DNA of 64,000 bases from Sphingomonas morindae (lineage in GTDB: Bacteria; Pseudomonadota; Alphaproteobacteria; Sphingomonadales; Sphingomonadaceae). The translations under genes were made by a program, and so were the position numbers. This document shows, piece by piece, positions 8,510-17,218 of the stretch (its first letter is position 1; each line of letters opens with the position of its first letter). Under the pieces are notes generated by a model, which was given only the letters and a program-made list of their open reading frames with translations, did not search any database and was not told where the DNA came from. The stretch lies in the NCBI RefSeq assembly GCF_023822065.1, contig NZ_CP084930.1, positions 372,001 through 436,000 on the forward strand. The letters run 5' to 3'.

Positions 8510-10036
8510 TCATTTCGCGGTGGCGAAACGGCGCGCGCTGCCGCTGGTCGCGCCATCCACATCGATGCGATGGCCGGCGGCGCGGCGGCGCTCCAGCCAG
8601 TCGTGCAGCATCTCGGACACGGTGTGATCGACATAATCGAGCCGGCTCATGTCCAGCCGCAGCGGCTTGTCGGCCGGCGCGCGCTCCAGCGCCGAGGTCA
8701 GGCGCGGCAGGGTGACGAAGGTCGCCGCGCCGTGCAGCGCGATCTCGCTGTGCGCGTCGTGATGGCTCGTATCCACCCGCAGCGCGAGGCGGCGCACCCA
8801 GGGCACCAGTTCCAGCAGCGACAGGCCGAGCCCCACCAGCACGCCCGTGAGCAGATCGGCGGCCACCACCGTGGCAAGGGTCGCCGCCCAGATCAGCGCG
8901 GGCAAGAGCCCGTAATGGCTGAACAGGTGGCGGACATGGGACACGCTGACCAGCCGCACCCCGGTGACGACGAGAATGCCGCCCAAAGCCGCCATCGGGA
9001 TCTCGCGCAGCAGCCAGGGCAGCAGCGCGACGAAGCCCAGGATCCACACGCCGTGCAGGATCGAGGAGCGGCGCGATACCGCGCCCGCCTGGACATTGGC
9101 CGAGGAGCGCACGATCACCCCCGTCATGGGTAGCGCGCCGGCCATGCCGCACAGCAGATTGCCCACGCCCTGCGCGCGCAATTCCTTGTTATAGTCGGTG
9201 CGGACGCCATCATGCATGCGGTCCACCGCCGCCGCCGAGAGCAAGGTCTCGGCCGAAGCGATGAAGGCAATGGCGAGCGCCGTGGCGAGGATCGAGGGGG
9301 TGGCGAGCGCGGCCAGCATCTCCGGCCCCGGCGCCTTCACGCCCGCGAAGATGTTGGCGGGCACCACCACGCGCGACACCGGCAGGGCCAGCGCCCAGGC
9401 GACGAGCGTCGCGGTGACGACGCCGACCAGCGCGCCCGGCACCAGCCGCAGCGCCGCCGGTCGGAGCTTCTCCCAGCCGAGCATGGCGCCGATCGTCACC
9501 AGACCGATCGCGAAGGCCATTTCGGCGCTGCCGACGGTGCCGCTCAGCCCCATCAGCCGGCCAGGCATGCCCCAGAGATTTTCGAGCCCGCTCGGTCGCG
9601 GCTTGGCATCGAACAGGACGTGGAATTGGCCGACCACGATCAGCACGCCGATCCCCGCGAGCATGCCGTGCACCACCGCCGGCGAGATGGCGCGAAACCA
9701 ATTGCCCAGCCGCGCGACGCCCGCCACGAACTGGATGATGCCCGCCGCCACCAGGATCGGGCCGAGCGCCGACAGGCCCTTGGACTGGACGAGCTCGAAC
9801 ACGATCACGGCGAGTCCGGCCGCCGGCCCGCTCACCTGCAGCGGCGAGCCGGCCAGCGCGCCGACCACGATGCCGCCGGTCACGCCGGTGATCAGCCCCT
9901 GTTCGGGGGCCACCCCCGAGGCCACGGCGATCCCCATGCACAGAGGCATGGCGACGAGGAAGACGACGATGGAGGCGGTGACATCGCGCAGCGCGCCGCC
10001 GCCGCCCGCCGACCGGGCCTGGGGGGCAAAAGCCAT
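8510..10036 (-). CDS. SulP-family anion transporter with STAS domain (probable bicarbonate or sulfate uptake)
   Basis: This 508-aa inner-membrane protein has about a dozen hydrophobic segments in residues 15-400 and a C-terminal STAS domain (roughly 410-505, with L-R-L-D-M-S-R-L-D-Y-V-D). The N-terminal V-A-M-P-L-C-M-G-I-A and P-L-Q-V-S-G-P motifs are those of SulP transporters. Its ATG overlaps the stop of the upstream beta-carbonic anhydrase, which points to HCO3- as substrate by analogy with other SulP/carbonic-anhydrase pairs. Substrate cannot be settled from sequence alone. Confidence 0.9.
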   Translation of the reverse strand: MAFAPQARSAGGGGALRDVTASIVVFLVAMPLCMGIAVASGVAPEQGLITGVTGGIVVGALAGSPLQVSGPAAGLAVIVFELVQSKGLSALGPILVAAGIIQFVAGVARLGNWFRAISPAVVHGMLAGIGVLIVVGQFHVLFDAKPRPSGLENLWGMPGRLMGLSGTVGSAEMAFAIGLVTIGAMLGWEKLRPAALRLVPGALVGVVTATLVAWALALPVSRVVVPANIFAGVKAPGPEMLAALATPSILATALAIAFIASAETLLSAAAVDRMHDGVRTDYNKELRAQGVGNLLCGMAGALPMTGVIVRSSANVQAGAVSRRSSILHGVWILGFVALLPWLLREIPMAALGGILVVTGVRLVSVSHVRHLFSHYGLLPALIWAATLATVVAADLLTGVLVGLGLSLLELVPWVRRLALRVDTSHHDAHSEIALHGAATFVTLPRLTSALERAPADKPLRLDMSRLDYVDHTVSEMLHDWLERRRAAGHRIDVDGATSGSARRFATAK

Positions 10037-10737
10037 TATTCGGCGGCCTCGACCAGCGGTTCGAACGAGGCGGCGCGGCGCGCGGCGGCGGGCAGCGCCA
10101 CCGGCAGCGGCCGATCGGACCGCAGCGGCACGAACCGCCCCGTCTCGCCGTCCAGACCCAGCACCTGGCCCTGATGGATATCGACGAACCAGCCATGGAG
10201 CGAGATCTCGCCCCGCGCGATGCCCGCCGCCACCGACGGATGGGTGCGGAGATGGGCGAGCTGGGCCACCACATTCTCCAGACTGATCGCGTGCACGCGC
10301 TCGCCCTCGTCGAGCCCTTCATAGCTGCTGTCCACCACGTCGCGCGCGGCGGTGCCATGGCGCAGCCAAGCCGCGACATTGGGCATGCGGCCGAGCTTGG
10401 CGGGATCGCCCGCCAGCCCTTTCATCGCGCCGCAATCGGAATGGCCGCAGACGATGATGTCGCGCACGCCCAGCACCATCACCGCGAACTCCACGGTGGA
10501 GGTGACGCCGCCATTCTGCTCGCTGAACGGCGGCACGATATTGCCGGCATTGCGGCAGACGAACAGATCGCCCGGCTCGGCCTGCAGGATCTGCTCGGGC
10601 ACGATCCGGCTATCGGCGCAGGAGATCATCAGCGCCTTGGGCGCCTGGCCATCGCGCACCAGCTTGCCGAACAGCTCCGACTGGTTCGGGAAGACATGCT
10701 TCTCGAAATTATACACTCGCCCGATCAGCTCGTTCAT
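10036..10737 (-). CDS. Beta-class carbonic anhydrase
   Basis: This 233-aa cytoplasmic zinc enzyme interconverts CO2 and bicarbonate. Zinc ligands are C40, H99 and C102 (S-C-A-D-S-R and C-G-H-S-D-C-G), and the D42/R44 dyad is intact. The length is typical. Its stop overlaps the start of the SulP transporter (ATGA), so the two are translated from one message, suggesting inorganic-carbon supply or pH control as the joint role. Confidence 0.96.
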   Translation of the reverse strand: MNELIGRVYNFEKHVFPNQSELFGKLVRDGQAPKALMISCADSRIVPEQILQAEPGDLFVCRNAGNIVPPFSEQNGGVTSTVEFAVMVLGVRDIIVCGHSDCGAMKGLAGDPAKLGRMPNVAAWLRHGTAARDVVDSSYEGLDEGERVHAISLENVVAQLAHLRTHPSVAAGIARGEISLHGWFVDIHQGQVLGLDGETGRFVPLRSDRPLPVALPAAARRAASFEPLVEAAE

Positions 10738-10867
10738 CGGAAACTCCTCTCGTCAGAAGCGCCGCGCGCCATCGGCGCGCGCGCTCCGGTCCGTGCTTGA
10801 AGATGGCGCGCGCGCCTTGCCGGCGAACGGCGAGGACGTGAGGAAATGTTGCCGGCCCCTGTCGGGG

Positions 10868-12181
10868 TCAGGCGGCCGGTCGGGGGAGCCACAGGGCCGC
10901 GCGCAGCCCGCCCTCGGCGCGGTTGGCGAGCCGCAGCGCGCCGCCCTCGCGCTCCATCGCGCGCTGCACGATCGCCAGCCCCAATCCGAGCCCGCTGGTG
11001 TTGCGGCCGCGCGCGGGATCGAGCCGGGCGAAGGGCTGGAGCGCGGCGGCGATGCGATCCTCCGGAATGCCGGGGCCCTCATCCTCCACCGCGATCTCAA
11101 GCCCATCGTCCCGCGGGATCAGCGTGACATTGGCGGCGCCCCCATAATGGAGCGCATTCTCCACCAGATTGCCGAGCGCGCGCTTCAGCCCCAGCGGGCG
11201 CACCAGCCACTCGCAATGGTCCGGCCCCTCGTAGCGGCCCTCGAGGCCGCGATCCTGCACCGAATCGACCAGGGTCGCGGCGAGCACCGCGACATCGGTA
11301 CGCACCGGCTTCTCGGGATCGCTGTCGCCGCCGAGATAGGCGAGCAGCGAGGACAGCATCTCGCCCATCTCCTCGACATCCTCGAGGATCGCGCGGCGCG
11401 CGGCGGGGTCGGGGATGGTGTCGCTGCGCAGCCGCAGCCGGGCGAGCGGCGTGCGCAGATCATGGCCCACCGCCGCCAGCGCCTCGGTGCGGTCCTTGAT
11501 GAGCCGGCGGATGCGTTCCTGCATCGTGTTGAAGGCGCGGATCAGGCGGCGCACCTCGCCGGGGCCGCTTTCGGGCACGCGCACCAGCCCGCCATGGCCG
11601 ACGCGATCGGCGGCGCGGGCCAGCGTGCCGATCGGCCGCAGCGTCCGGCGGAACAGGGCGGCGCCGATCAGCGCGAGGATGGCGGCGGGGAAGAGCGCGA
11701 TCAGGATGCGCCGGCCCACCACCTCCCACAGCGCCACCGGCCCGGCCGCCGCGAAGCGCAGCCAGCTGCCATCCTCCAGCCGCAGCACGCCGCCAATGCC
11801 GCCATGATGGCCGGGGGCCAGCCCCAGCCGCATCTCGCGCCCCGCCAGGCTCGGTTCCCAGCCGATCACCTGATCGCGCAGATCCTCCAGCTCCGCGCCC
11901 GGCGGCCGCGGCGGCGGCGCGGGCGCCCAGCCGATCCGGTAGCGCCCGGTCGTCAGCCGCTCGGCCATGCGTGGCCGCTCGGGCGGCTTCTGTTCGGAGA
12001 TCAGCTTGGTGGCGATGACGAGATGCTCGGCCAGCCGGCGCGCCTCGTCCTCGCGCACCAGATAGCGGCTCGATTGCTCGTAGAGCAGCGTGCTGACCGC
12101 GAACTGGACGACCACGGTGCAGAAGAGGATGGCGAACAGCCGTCCGAGCAGGCCGACCGACCGGACCAGCGGCCGCCTCAC
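10868..12181 (-). CDS. EnvZ-like membrane sensor histidine kinase
   Basis: This 437-aa kinase has a first membrane helix near residues 8-30, a periplasmic sensor of ~120 residues, a second helix near 160-180, a HAMP region, an H-box with H240 (G-H-D-L-R-T-P-L), an N-box (N-L-V-E-N-A-L-H-Y), and a D-E-G-P-G plus G-L-G-L-A-I ATP-binding part. All catalytic boxes are present. It starts at a GTG overlapping the stop of the response regulator, its cognate partner. The signal is unknown; relatives of this organisation sense envelope or osmotic state. Confidence 0.92.
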   Translation of the reverse strand: MRRPLVRSVGLLGRLFAILFCTVVVQFAVSTLLYEQSSRYLVREDEARRLAEHLVIATKLISEQKPPERPRMAERLTTGRYRIGWAPAPPPRPPGAELEDLRDQVIGWEPSLAGREMRLGLAPGHHGGIGGVLRLEDGSWLRFAAAGPVALWEVVGRRILIALFPAAILALIGAALFRRTLRPIGTLARAADRVGHGGLVRVPESGPGEVRRLIRAFNTMQERIRRLIKDRTEALAAVGHDLRTPLARLRLRSDTIPDPAARRAILEDVEEMGEMLSSLLAYLGGDSDPEKPVRTDVAVLAATLVDSVQDRGLEGRYEGPDHCEWLVRPLGLKRALGNLVENALHYGGAANVTLIPRDDGLEIAVEDEGPGIPEDRIAAALQPFARLDPARGRNTSGLGLGLAIVQRAMEREGGALRLANRAEGGLRAALWLPRPAA

Positions 12182-12888
12182 CGCCGTTCGACGGGCACGT
12201 TGAGCATATAGCCGACGCCGCGCACGGTGATGATCGGCGCATCCTTGCCCGCGCTGGACAATTTGCGGCGCAGCCGGCTGATCAGCACATCCACCGAGCG
12301 ATCCGAACTGTCGCCCATGCGGGTGCGCGAAAGCTCAATCAGCCGCTCGCGCGCGATCACCCGCTGGGGATGATCGACGAGGCTGGCGAGCAGATCGAAC
12401 TCGGCGCCGGTGAGATCCACCACCGCGCCCGAGGCGGAGGTCAGCTCGCGCCGGGGGAAGCTGAGCGTCCAGCCATCGAAGCTGGCGACGCCCTCGCCCC
12501 GCTCGCTGTGCTGGCGCTCCATGCCGCCGCGCCGCAGCACCGCCCGCACCCGCGCGATCAGCTCGCGCGTGCCGAACGGCTTGGCGAGATAATCGTCGGC
12601 GCCAAGCTCCAGCCCGACGACGCGATCCATCTCGCTGCCCTTGGCGCTGATGAAGATGATCGGCACCTCGCTCTTCTGGCGGATGGCGCGGCACAGATCG
12701 ATGCCGCTGGTGCCCGGCAGCATGATGTCCAGCAGCACCAGATCGACCGGTCCGGCATCGAAGGCGAGCCACATTTCGGGCGCGGCCGAGGCGGGCCGCA
12801 CCACATAGCCATTTTCCTGCAGGGCCCGGGTGGTCAGCGTCCGCAGCGCGGGATCATCCTCGACCAGCACGATCACGGGCGCGGTCAT
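12178..12888 (-). CDS. OmpR-family response regulator
   Basis: This 236-aa regulator has a receiver domain with the acidic pair near residue 11, phosphoacceptor D54 (L-L-D-I-M-L-P-G) and K in A-K-P-F. A winged-helix output domain follows (about 135-230, with R-S-V-D-V-L-I-S-R-L-R-R-K and G-V-G-Y). The ATG at 12888 gives a normal receiver start; the frame extends 12 codons upstream to a TTG with no support. It is first in a two-gene operon with the histidine kinase. Confidence 0.94.
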   Translation of the reverse strand: MTAPVIVLVEDDPALRTLTTRALQENGYVVRPASAAPEMWLAFDAGPVDLVLLDIMLPGTSGIDLCRAIRQKSEVPIIFISAKGSEMDRVVGLELGADDYLAKPFGTRELIARVRAVLRRGGMERQHSERGEGVASFDGWTLSFPRRELTSASGAVVDLTGAEFDLLASLVDHPQRVIARERLIELSRTRMGDSSDRSVDVLISRLRRKLSSAGKDAPIITVRGVGYMLNVPVERR

Positions 12889-13095
12889 CGGCGGGTCTCG
12901 CGGGGGCAGATCATCGGGCTCCAATCTCCTTGCGGGCGTCGGCCCTAGTTAGGCGCGCGGGCACGGCTGGCCAGCGCCGCCCGCCTGCCGGACACGCTTT
13001 CTTACAGCGGCGCCAAGCCGTGGCAAAGCCGGTGCGGCACATGGACCATCCAGAAAGCCGGGCCGGACGGTCCGCCCCGGCCAGAGGAGATGAGG

Positions 13096-13401
13096 ATGCG
13101 CATCCGCCCGCTGATCGCCGCCGCGCTGGCCGTGGCCGCGCTGCCCGCCTTCGCCGCCCCCGCCGGCGCCGCCACCACCGCCACGACCGCCCGTCACGTG
13201 CTCGCCACGCACGAGGAAAACGGCGCCACCGCCGGGCGCAGCCCGCACAAGGCCTATCGCCCGCGCGTCGCGGCGCCGGCCGCTTGCGGCACGCCCATGC
13301 ACAGCCAGCCGGGCGGCAAGCTGCCCGTCTTCGGCGTCCGCCAATCGGCCGCGTGCGATACCGTAGAGGCGCAGCCGGCCGCCCTCGCCGCCGCCGAATA
13401 A
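13096..13401 (+). CDS. Small secreted protein of unknown function
   Basis: This frame of about 101 aa opens with a clear Sec signal peptide (basic start, Ala/Leu-rich core, cleavage near A-F-A-A-P). The mature part has two cysteine-containing segments (A-A-C-G-T-P and A-A-C-D-T-V) that could form one disulphide. An AGAGGAG site lies six bases before the ATG at 13096; an ATG at 13090 directly abuts that site and is less likely. No family is recognised. It is divergent from the two-component operon and may be under its control, which is only an inference. Confidence 0.65.
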   Translation: MRIRPLIAAALAVAALPAFAAPAGAATTATTARHVLATHEENGATAGRSPHKAYRPRVAAPAACGTPMHSQPGGKLPVFGVRQSAACDTVEAQPAALAAAE

Positions 13402-13417
13402 GCCGCGCGCGACCAGC

Positions 13418-13447
13418 GCCTCCGCTGTTCCCCCCAGTCGCGGAGGC
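13418..13447. terminator. Terminator hairpin between convergent genes
   Basis: A perfect 8-bp inverted repeat (13418-13425 with 13440-13447, GCCTCCGC/GCGGAGGC) fills the gap between the secreted-protein gene and the dipeptidase gene, directly beside the latter's stop. No T tract on either side. Confidence 0.5.
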
Positions 13448-14728
13448 TCACTGGCCGGCCGCCGGGCGCGCCAGATCGGCGCTGCCCGGCGGCCGTTCCT
13501 TTTGCAGCCGCGCCGACACCGCCGCCGCCGCGCGCAGCACGCGCAGGATATTGCCGCCGGCCAGCGCGCGGAGATCCGCATCGGACCAGCCCCGCCGCGC
13601 CAGCTCGGCGAACAGCGCGGGATAGGCGGACACGTCGCGCAGCCCGTCGGGCACCTCTTCGATCCCGTCGAAATCCGAGCCGATCCCCACACAGCCATGG
13701 CCGCACAGCCGCGCGACATGCTCGACATGATCGGCCACCATCGCCACGGTGACGGCGGGGCGCGGATGCGCCGCCTCCCAGGCGGCCAGCGCGGCGGCGG
13801 CACGCTTGGGCTGGCCGACGAAGCGCGCCGCCGCGCGCGCGCGCTCGGCGGCCTGATCGGCATTCCAGCCGAACCGCGCCTCGGACACGAAGGGCGGGTA
13901 GAAATTGATCATCACCACGCCGCCCTGCGCGCGCAGCAGCGCCAGCACATCATCGGGCACGTCGCGGGGATGATCGTCCAGCGCCCGCGCGCCGCTGTGC
14001 GAGAAGATCACCGGCGCGGCGCTGGCGGCCAGCGCGGCGCGCATGGTGTCGGGCGAGACATGGCTGAGATCCACCAGCATCCCGATACGGTTCATCTCGG
14101 CGACCAGCGCGACGCCGAAGGGGGTGAGGCCATGGGCGCGCGGGGCATCGGTGGCGCTGTCCGCGAACTCGGTGTTCCGGCTGTGGGTCAGCGTGAGATA
14201 GCTGACGCCGAGCGCGCGATAGGCGCGGAGCACGGCGAAGGACATGTCGATCTGGTGGCCGCCTTCCACGCCGATCAGCGCGGCGATCCGGCCCGAGCGC
14301 TCGATCCGCTCGATATCCTCGGCCGTGCGCGCCTCGGCGAAGTCGCGCGGATAGGCGGCGACCATGCGGTGGATGAGGTCGATCTGCTCGATCGTCGTCC
14401 GCACCGCCTCCGCGCCGCTCAGCGTCGCCGGCACATAGGCGGACCAGAATTGCGCGCCGACATGGCCGGCGCGGAGCCGGGGAATGTCCGTCATCAGCGG
14501 CACGGCATCGGCGGCGTGCGGCAAGGACGCCGTGTCGCGGCCAAGATCGATCCGCGCGAGATCGCGCCCGTAGCGCGCGCGGATTTCCCAGGGGAGATCG
14601 TTATGCCCGTCGATCACGGGCGTCGCCGCCAGCAGATGCGCCACCCGCCGGGCGATCGGATCGGCGGCGGCGGCGGGCGTCGCCACCGGCGCGGCGGCGG
14701 CGAGCAAAGCGAGGATCGGCAGCATCAT
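13448..14728 (-). CDS. Membrane dipeptidase, peptidase family M19 (exported)
   Basis: This 426-aa renal-dipeptidase-type zinc enzyme probably acts in the periplasm, since it opens with a hydrophobic signal peptide ending near T-P-A-A-A-A. Metal-site motifs appear in order: D-G-H-N-D near residue 40, V-E-G-G-H, L-V-D-L-S-H, F-S-H-S and G-I-G-S-D-F-D-G. The family cleaves dipeptides, often with D-residues, so recycling of wall or dietary dipeptides is plausible. Confidence 0.93.
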   Translation of the reverse strand: MMLPILALLAAAAPVATPAAAADPIARRVAHLLAATPVIDGHNDLPWEIRARYGRDLARIDLGRDTASLPHAADAVPLMTDIPRLRAGHVGAQFWSAYVPATLSGAEAVRTTIEQIDLIHRMVAAYPRDFAEARTAEDIERIERSGRIAALIGVEGGHQIDMSFAVLRAYRALGVSYLTLTHSRNTEFADSATDAPRAHGLTPFGVALVAEMNRIGMLVDLSHVSPDTMRAALAASAAPVIFSHSGARALDDHPRDVPDDVLALLRAQGGVVMINFYPPFVSEARFGWNADQAAERARAAARFVGQPKRAAAALAAWEAAHPRPAVTVAMVADHVEHVARLCGHGCVGIGSDFDGIEEVPDGLRDVSAYPALFAELARRGWSDADLRALAGGNILRVLRAAAAVSARLQKERPPGSADLARPAAGQ

Positions 14729-14759
14729 GCGCCGATCTGGCCGGCGCCGGCCGATGTCG

Positions 14760-15128
14760 TCAACCGGCGTCGTGCAGCAGCCGCTCGAGGATCAAGGGAT
14801 GCAGCGGCGCGGCGAAGCGGCAGCCCGCCAGCAGGCGATCGCTCCACACCACGCGCGCCATCAGCGGCTCGAGCGTGCCGATCTTGAGCCACACCACCGC
14901 GTCGGTGGGCAGCTTCTCTTCGGATTCGATGCGGAAGCCGGAGCAGGAAATATCGCGCACCACGCCGGGCACGCGCATGCTGCCGCTGCGCCGGACGCCG
15001 CCCGCCAATTCCGTCTCGTGCCGCGCATCGCCCCGCTGATCGTCAACGCCGATGCGCAACTCGGCCCGCATGTCCATCATAAGTGAACCCAGATCCATTT
15101 GGTGTAACGGGTAGTTTTCTACTCCCAT
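14760..15128 (-). CDS. PilZ domain protein
   Basis: This 122-aa protein is almost entirely one PilZ domain. R-H-E-T near residue 36 corresponds to the R-x-x-x-R-type entry loop, only partly conserved. V-R-D-I-S-C-S-G-F-R-I (near residue 57) is the D/N-x-S-x-x-G motif that contacts cyclic-di-GMP, and A-R-V-V-W follows. It probably senses or once sensed c-di-GMP; the weakened first arginine motif leaves binding open. It lies 15 bases after natB-like and could be the last gene of that operon. Confidence 0.85.
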   Translation of the reverse strand: MGVENYPLHQMDLGSLMMDMRAELRIGVDDQRGDARHETELAGGVRRSGSMRVPGVVRDISCSGFRIESEEKLPTDAVVWLKIGTLEPLMARVVWSDRLLAGCRFAAPLHPLILERLLHDAG

Positions 15129-15143
15129 TCCCTCAATTCGGGG

Positions 15144-16307
15144 TTAATGCGCGGGACGCGATCGGCGCGGCGGCGGCGCCGATTTGAGCACGCTGCGGCG
15201 AAAATGCGCCGCCGCCAGCCGGATCGCCAGCGCCAGCCAGAGCAGCTGCCAGGGCAGCGCCAGCAGGTGCGGCCAGAGCGCGGGCTGCTGCGCCGCGCGC
15301 GCCAGCATGGCGAGTGGCGAGGTCCAGGGGAAGATCGCCGCCGCCACCGCGATCGGATGCTCGGGATGCGCGATCCGCGCCGAGGCGGCAGCGAACAGCA
15401 GCAGCTGCACCATCGTCACCGGCATGGACAGCGTCTGCACCGCGCGCGGCGAGCTGGCCTGCGCGCCGATGCCGAGGAACACCGCGCCGAGCAGCAGATA
15501 GCTGGTCGAAAAATAGCATAGAGCGAGCAGCAGGAAGAGCGGCCATCCCAGCGCGGGGGTGGCGAGATGCGCGACGTCGCCCGGCGCGAGCAGCAGCGCG
15601 GCCACCAGCCCGAGCGCCCCCCAGGCGGCGATGCCGGTCAGCGAAATGGCGAGCATGCCCAGGAGCTTGCCAAAGAAGATCGCGTCCACCGGCACGGCCG
15701 CCGCGAGGATCTCGATCACCTTGTTCGATCGCTCCTCGATCATGTTGGACAACAGCATGCCCGCCAGGATCAGCGTGAGGACGAAGAGGCCGCCCTGCGC
15801 GATCCGCGCGAGATCGGTGCGGTCGGCCGGCGCGTCGGGCGGCGGCGCGCGGCCCGGGCGAATGACGGCCAGCGCCGGGAACGGCGTGCCGCCGCCGCCG
15901 TGCATGGCGCGCGCGGTGCCGAGGATCAGCGCCATCTGATCGGCAAGATCGTCCGCGCCGGTGGCGGAGAGCCGCAGCACCGGCCGCGCGTCGGTGCCGC
16001 CGAGCCAGGCCGCCACCGGCGCGCCCGGCCGCTCGCCCGCCGCCAGACGCGGCAGCGCCGCCTCGCCCAGCCGCGCCGCCAGGGCCGCGCGGGCGGCGGC
16101 AAGCGGCGCCAGTCGCGCCGCCGGAACGATCACGCGCGGCGCGGGCGGCGGCGCATCGCGATCGCTCCCGCCCAGCCCGGCCATGGCGAGGCCGAACAGC
16201 AGCGGCAGCAGCGGCCCGGTGAGGAACAGCAGGAACAGGCGCGAAAAGACGGTGGCGCCATAATCGCGCCGGGCGATCACCCAGATCGGCCGCCACGCCC
16301 GGCTCAT
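15144..16307 (-). CDS. ABC-2 type exporter permease (NatB-like)
   Basis: This 387-aa membrane protein has one N-terminal helix near residue 20, a ~150-aa external domain, and about five helices in the C-terminal half. E-E-R-S-N-K-V-I-E-I-L is the conserved cytoplasmic coupling segment of the NatB/YhaP family. NatAB in Bacillus exports sodium; substrate here is not shown. Its ATG overlaps the stop of the ATPase gene (ATGA), so the two form one transporter. Confidence 0.88.
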   Translation of the reverse strand: MSRAWRPIWVIARRDYGATVFSRLFLLFLTGPLLPLLFGLAMAGLGGSDRDAPPPAPRVIVPAARLAPLAAARAALAARLGEAALPRLAAGERPGAPVAAWLGGTDARPVLRLSATGADDLADQMALILGTARAMHGGGGTPFPALAVIRPGRAPPPDAPADRTDLARIAQGGLFVLTLILAGMLLSNMIEERSNKVIEILAAAVPVDAIFFGKLLGMLAISLTGIAAWGALGLVAALLLAPGDVAHLATPALGWPLFLLLALCYFSTSYLLLGAVFLGIGAQASSPRAVQTLSMPVTMVQLLLFAAASARIAHPEHPIAVAAAIFPWTSPLAMLARAAQQPALWPHLLALPWQLLWLALAIRLAAAHFRRSVLKSAPPPRRSRPAH

Positions 16308-17218
16308 GCCGCGGCTCCGGCGGCGGCGCCCGTGCCGACCAGCGCGACAAAGGCATCGTGCAGGCTGGGCGGCTCGATCGACAGCGTCTCGATGCCCGCG
16401 CCGCCGGCGATGAGCGCCGCGAGAATCGGCTCGATCCCCCCCTCGGGCAGGTCGAACTGCCAGGCGCCGCCGGTGCGCGCCGCCCCACGCGGCAGCGCCG
16501 CGCGCCAGCTCCCGTCCGCGGCGCGCGTCACCAGCCGCACGCGGGCGGGAAAGGCGCCGCGCGCCTCGGCCACCGTGCCCGCGAAGCGCACGCGGCCGCC
16601 GCCGATGATCGTCACCGCCTCGCACAGCCGCTCGGCATGGGCGATGACATGGGTGGAGAAAAGCACCGTCACGCCCTCGGCCACCTGCGCGCGGATCAGG
16701 GCTTCCAGCCGTTCCTGGTTGAGCGCGTCGAGCCCGGAGAAAGGCTCGTCCAGCACCAGCAGGCGCGGCCGATGGACGATCGTGCCGAGCAGCTGCACCG
16801 TCTGCGCCATACCCTTGGACAGGGCGCGGATCGGCCGCCGCGCCGCCTCCGCCAGCCCGGCCTCGGCGAGCAGCACCTCGGCGCGGCTTCGCGCCTCGGC
16901 CTGGCCGAGCCCGCGCAGCGCGCCCATGAAGGCGATCGCGTCGCGCGCCGCCATGGCGGGATAGAGGCCGCGTTCCTCGGGCAGATAGCCGATCTGCCCG
17001 GCGATGCGCAGCGGCGCCGTCTCGCCGAACAGCGCGCGCCGCCCTTGATCGGGCTCGAGAATGCCCAGCAGCATCCGCAGCGTCGTCGTCTTGCCCGCGC
17101 CATTGGGGCCGAGCACGCCATGAATGGCGCCGACCGGCACCGCCATGTCGATGCCGTCCACCACCGCACGCCCGTCGAACCGCTTCACCAGGCCTTCGGC
17201 CAGGACCGCCGGCGTCAC
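16304..17218 (-). CDS. ABC transporter ATP-binding protein (NatA-like)
   Basis: This 304-aa ATPase has Walker [10 protein letters not shown] near residue 38, a signature L-S-K-G-M-A-Q near residue 142, Walker B L-L-V-L-D-E-P, and the H-loop F-S-T-H-V. The signature reads S-K-G-M rather than S-G-G-Q, as is common in NatA and antibiotic exporters. A C-terminal extension of ~70 aa follows. Its GTG start overlaps the stop of the KdpD-like gene, and its stop overlaps the permease start, giving a strictly coupled three-gene set. Confidence 0.92.
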   Translation of the reverse strand: MTPAVLAEGLVKRFDGRAVVDGIDMAVPVGAIHGVLGPNGAGKTTTLRMLLGILEPDQGRRALFGETAPLRIAGQIGYLPEERGLYPAMAARDAIAFMGALRGLGQAEARSRAEVLLAEAGLAEAARRPIRALSKGMAQTVQLLGTIVHRPRLLVLDEPFSGLDALNQERLEALIRAQVAEGVTVLFSTHVIAHAERLCEAVTIIGGGRVRFAGTVAEARGAFPARVRLVTRAADGSWRAALPRGAARTGGAWQFDLPEGGIEPILAALIAGGAGIETLSIEPPSLHDAFVALVGTGAAAGAAA

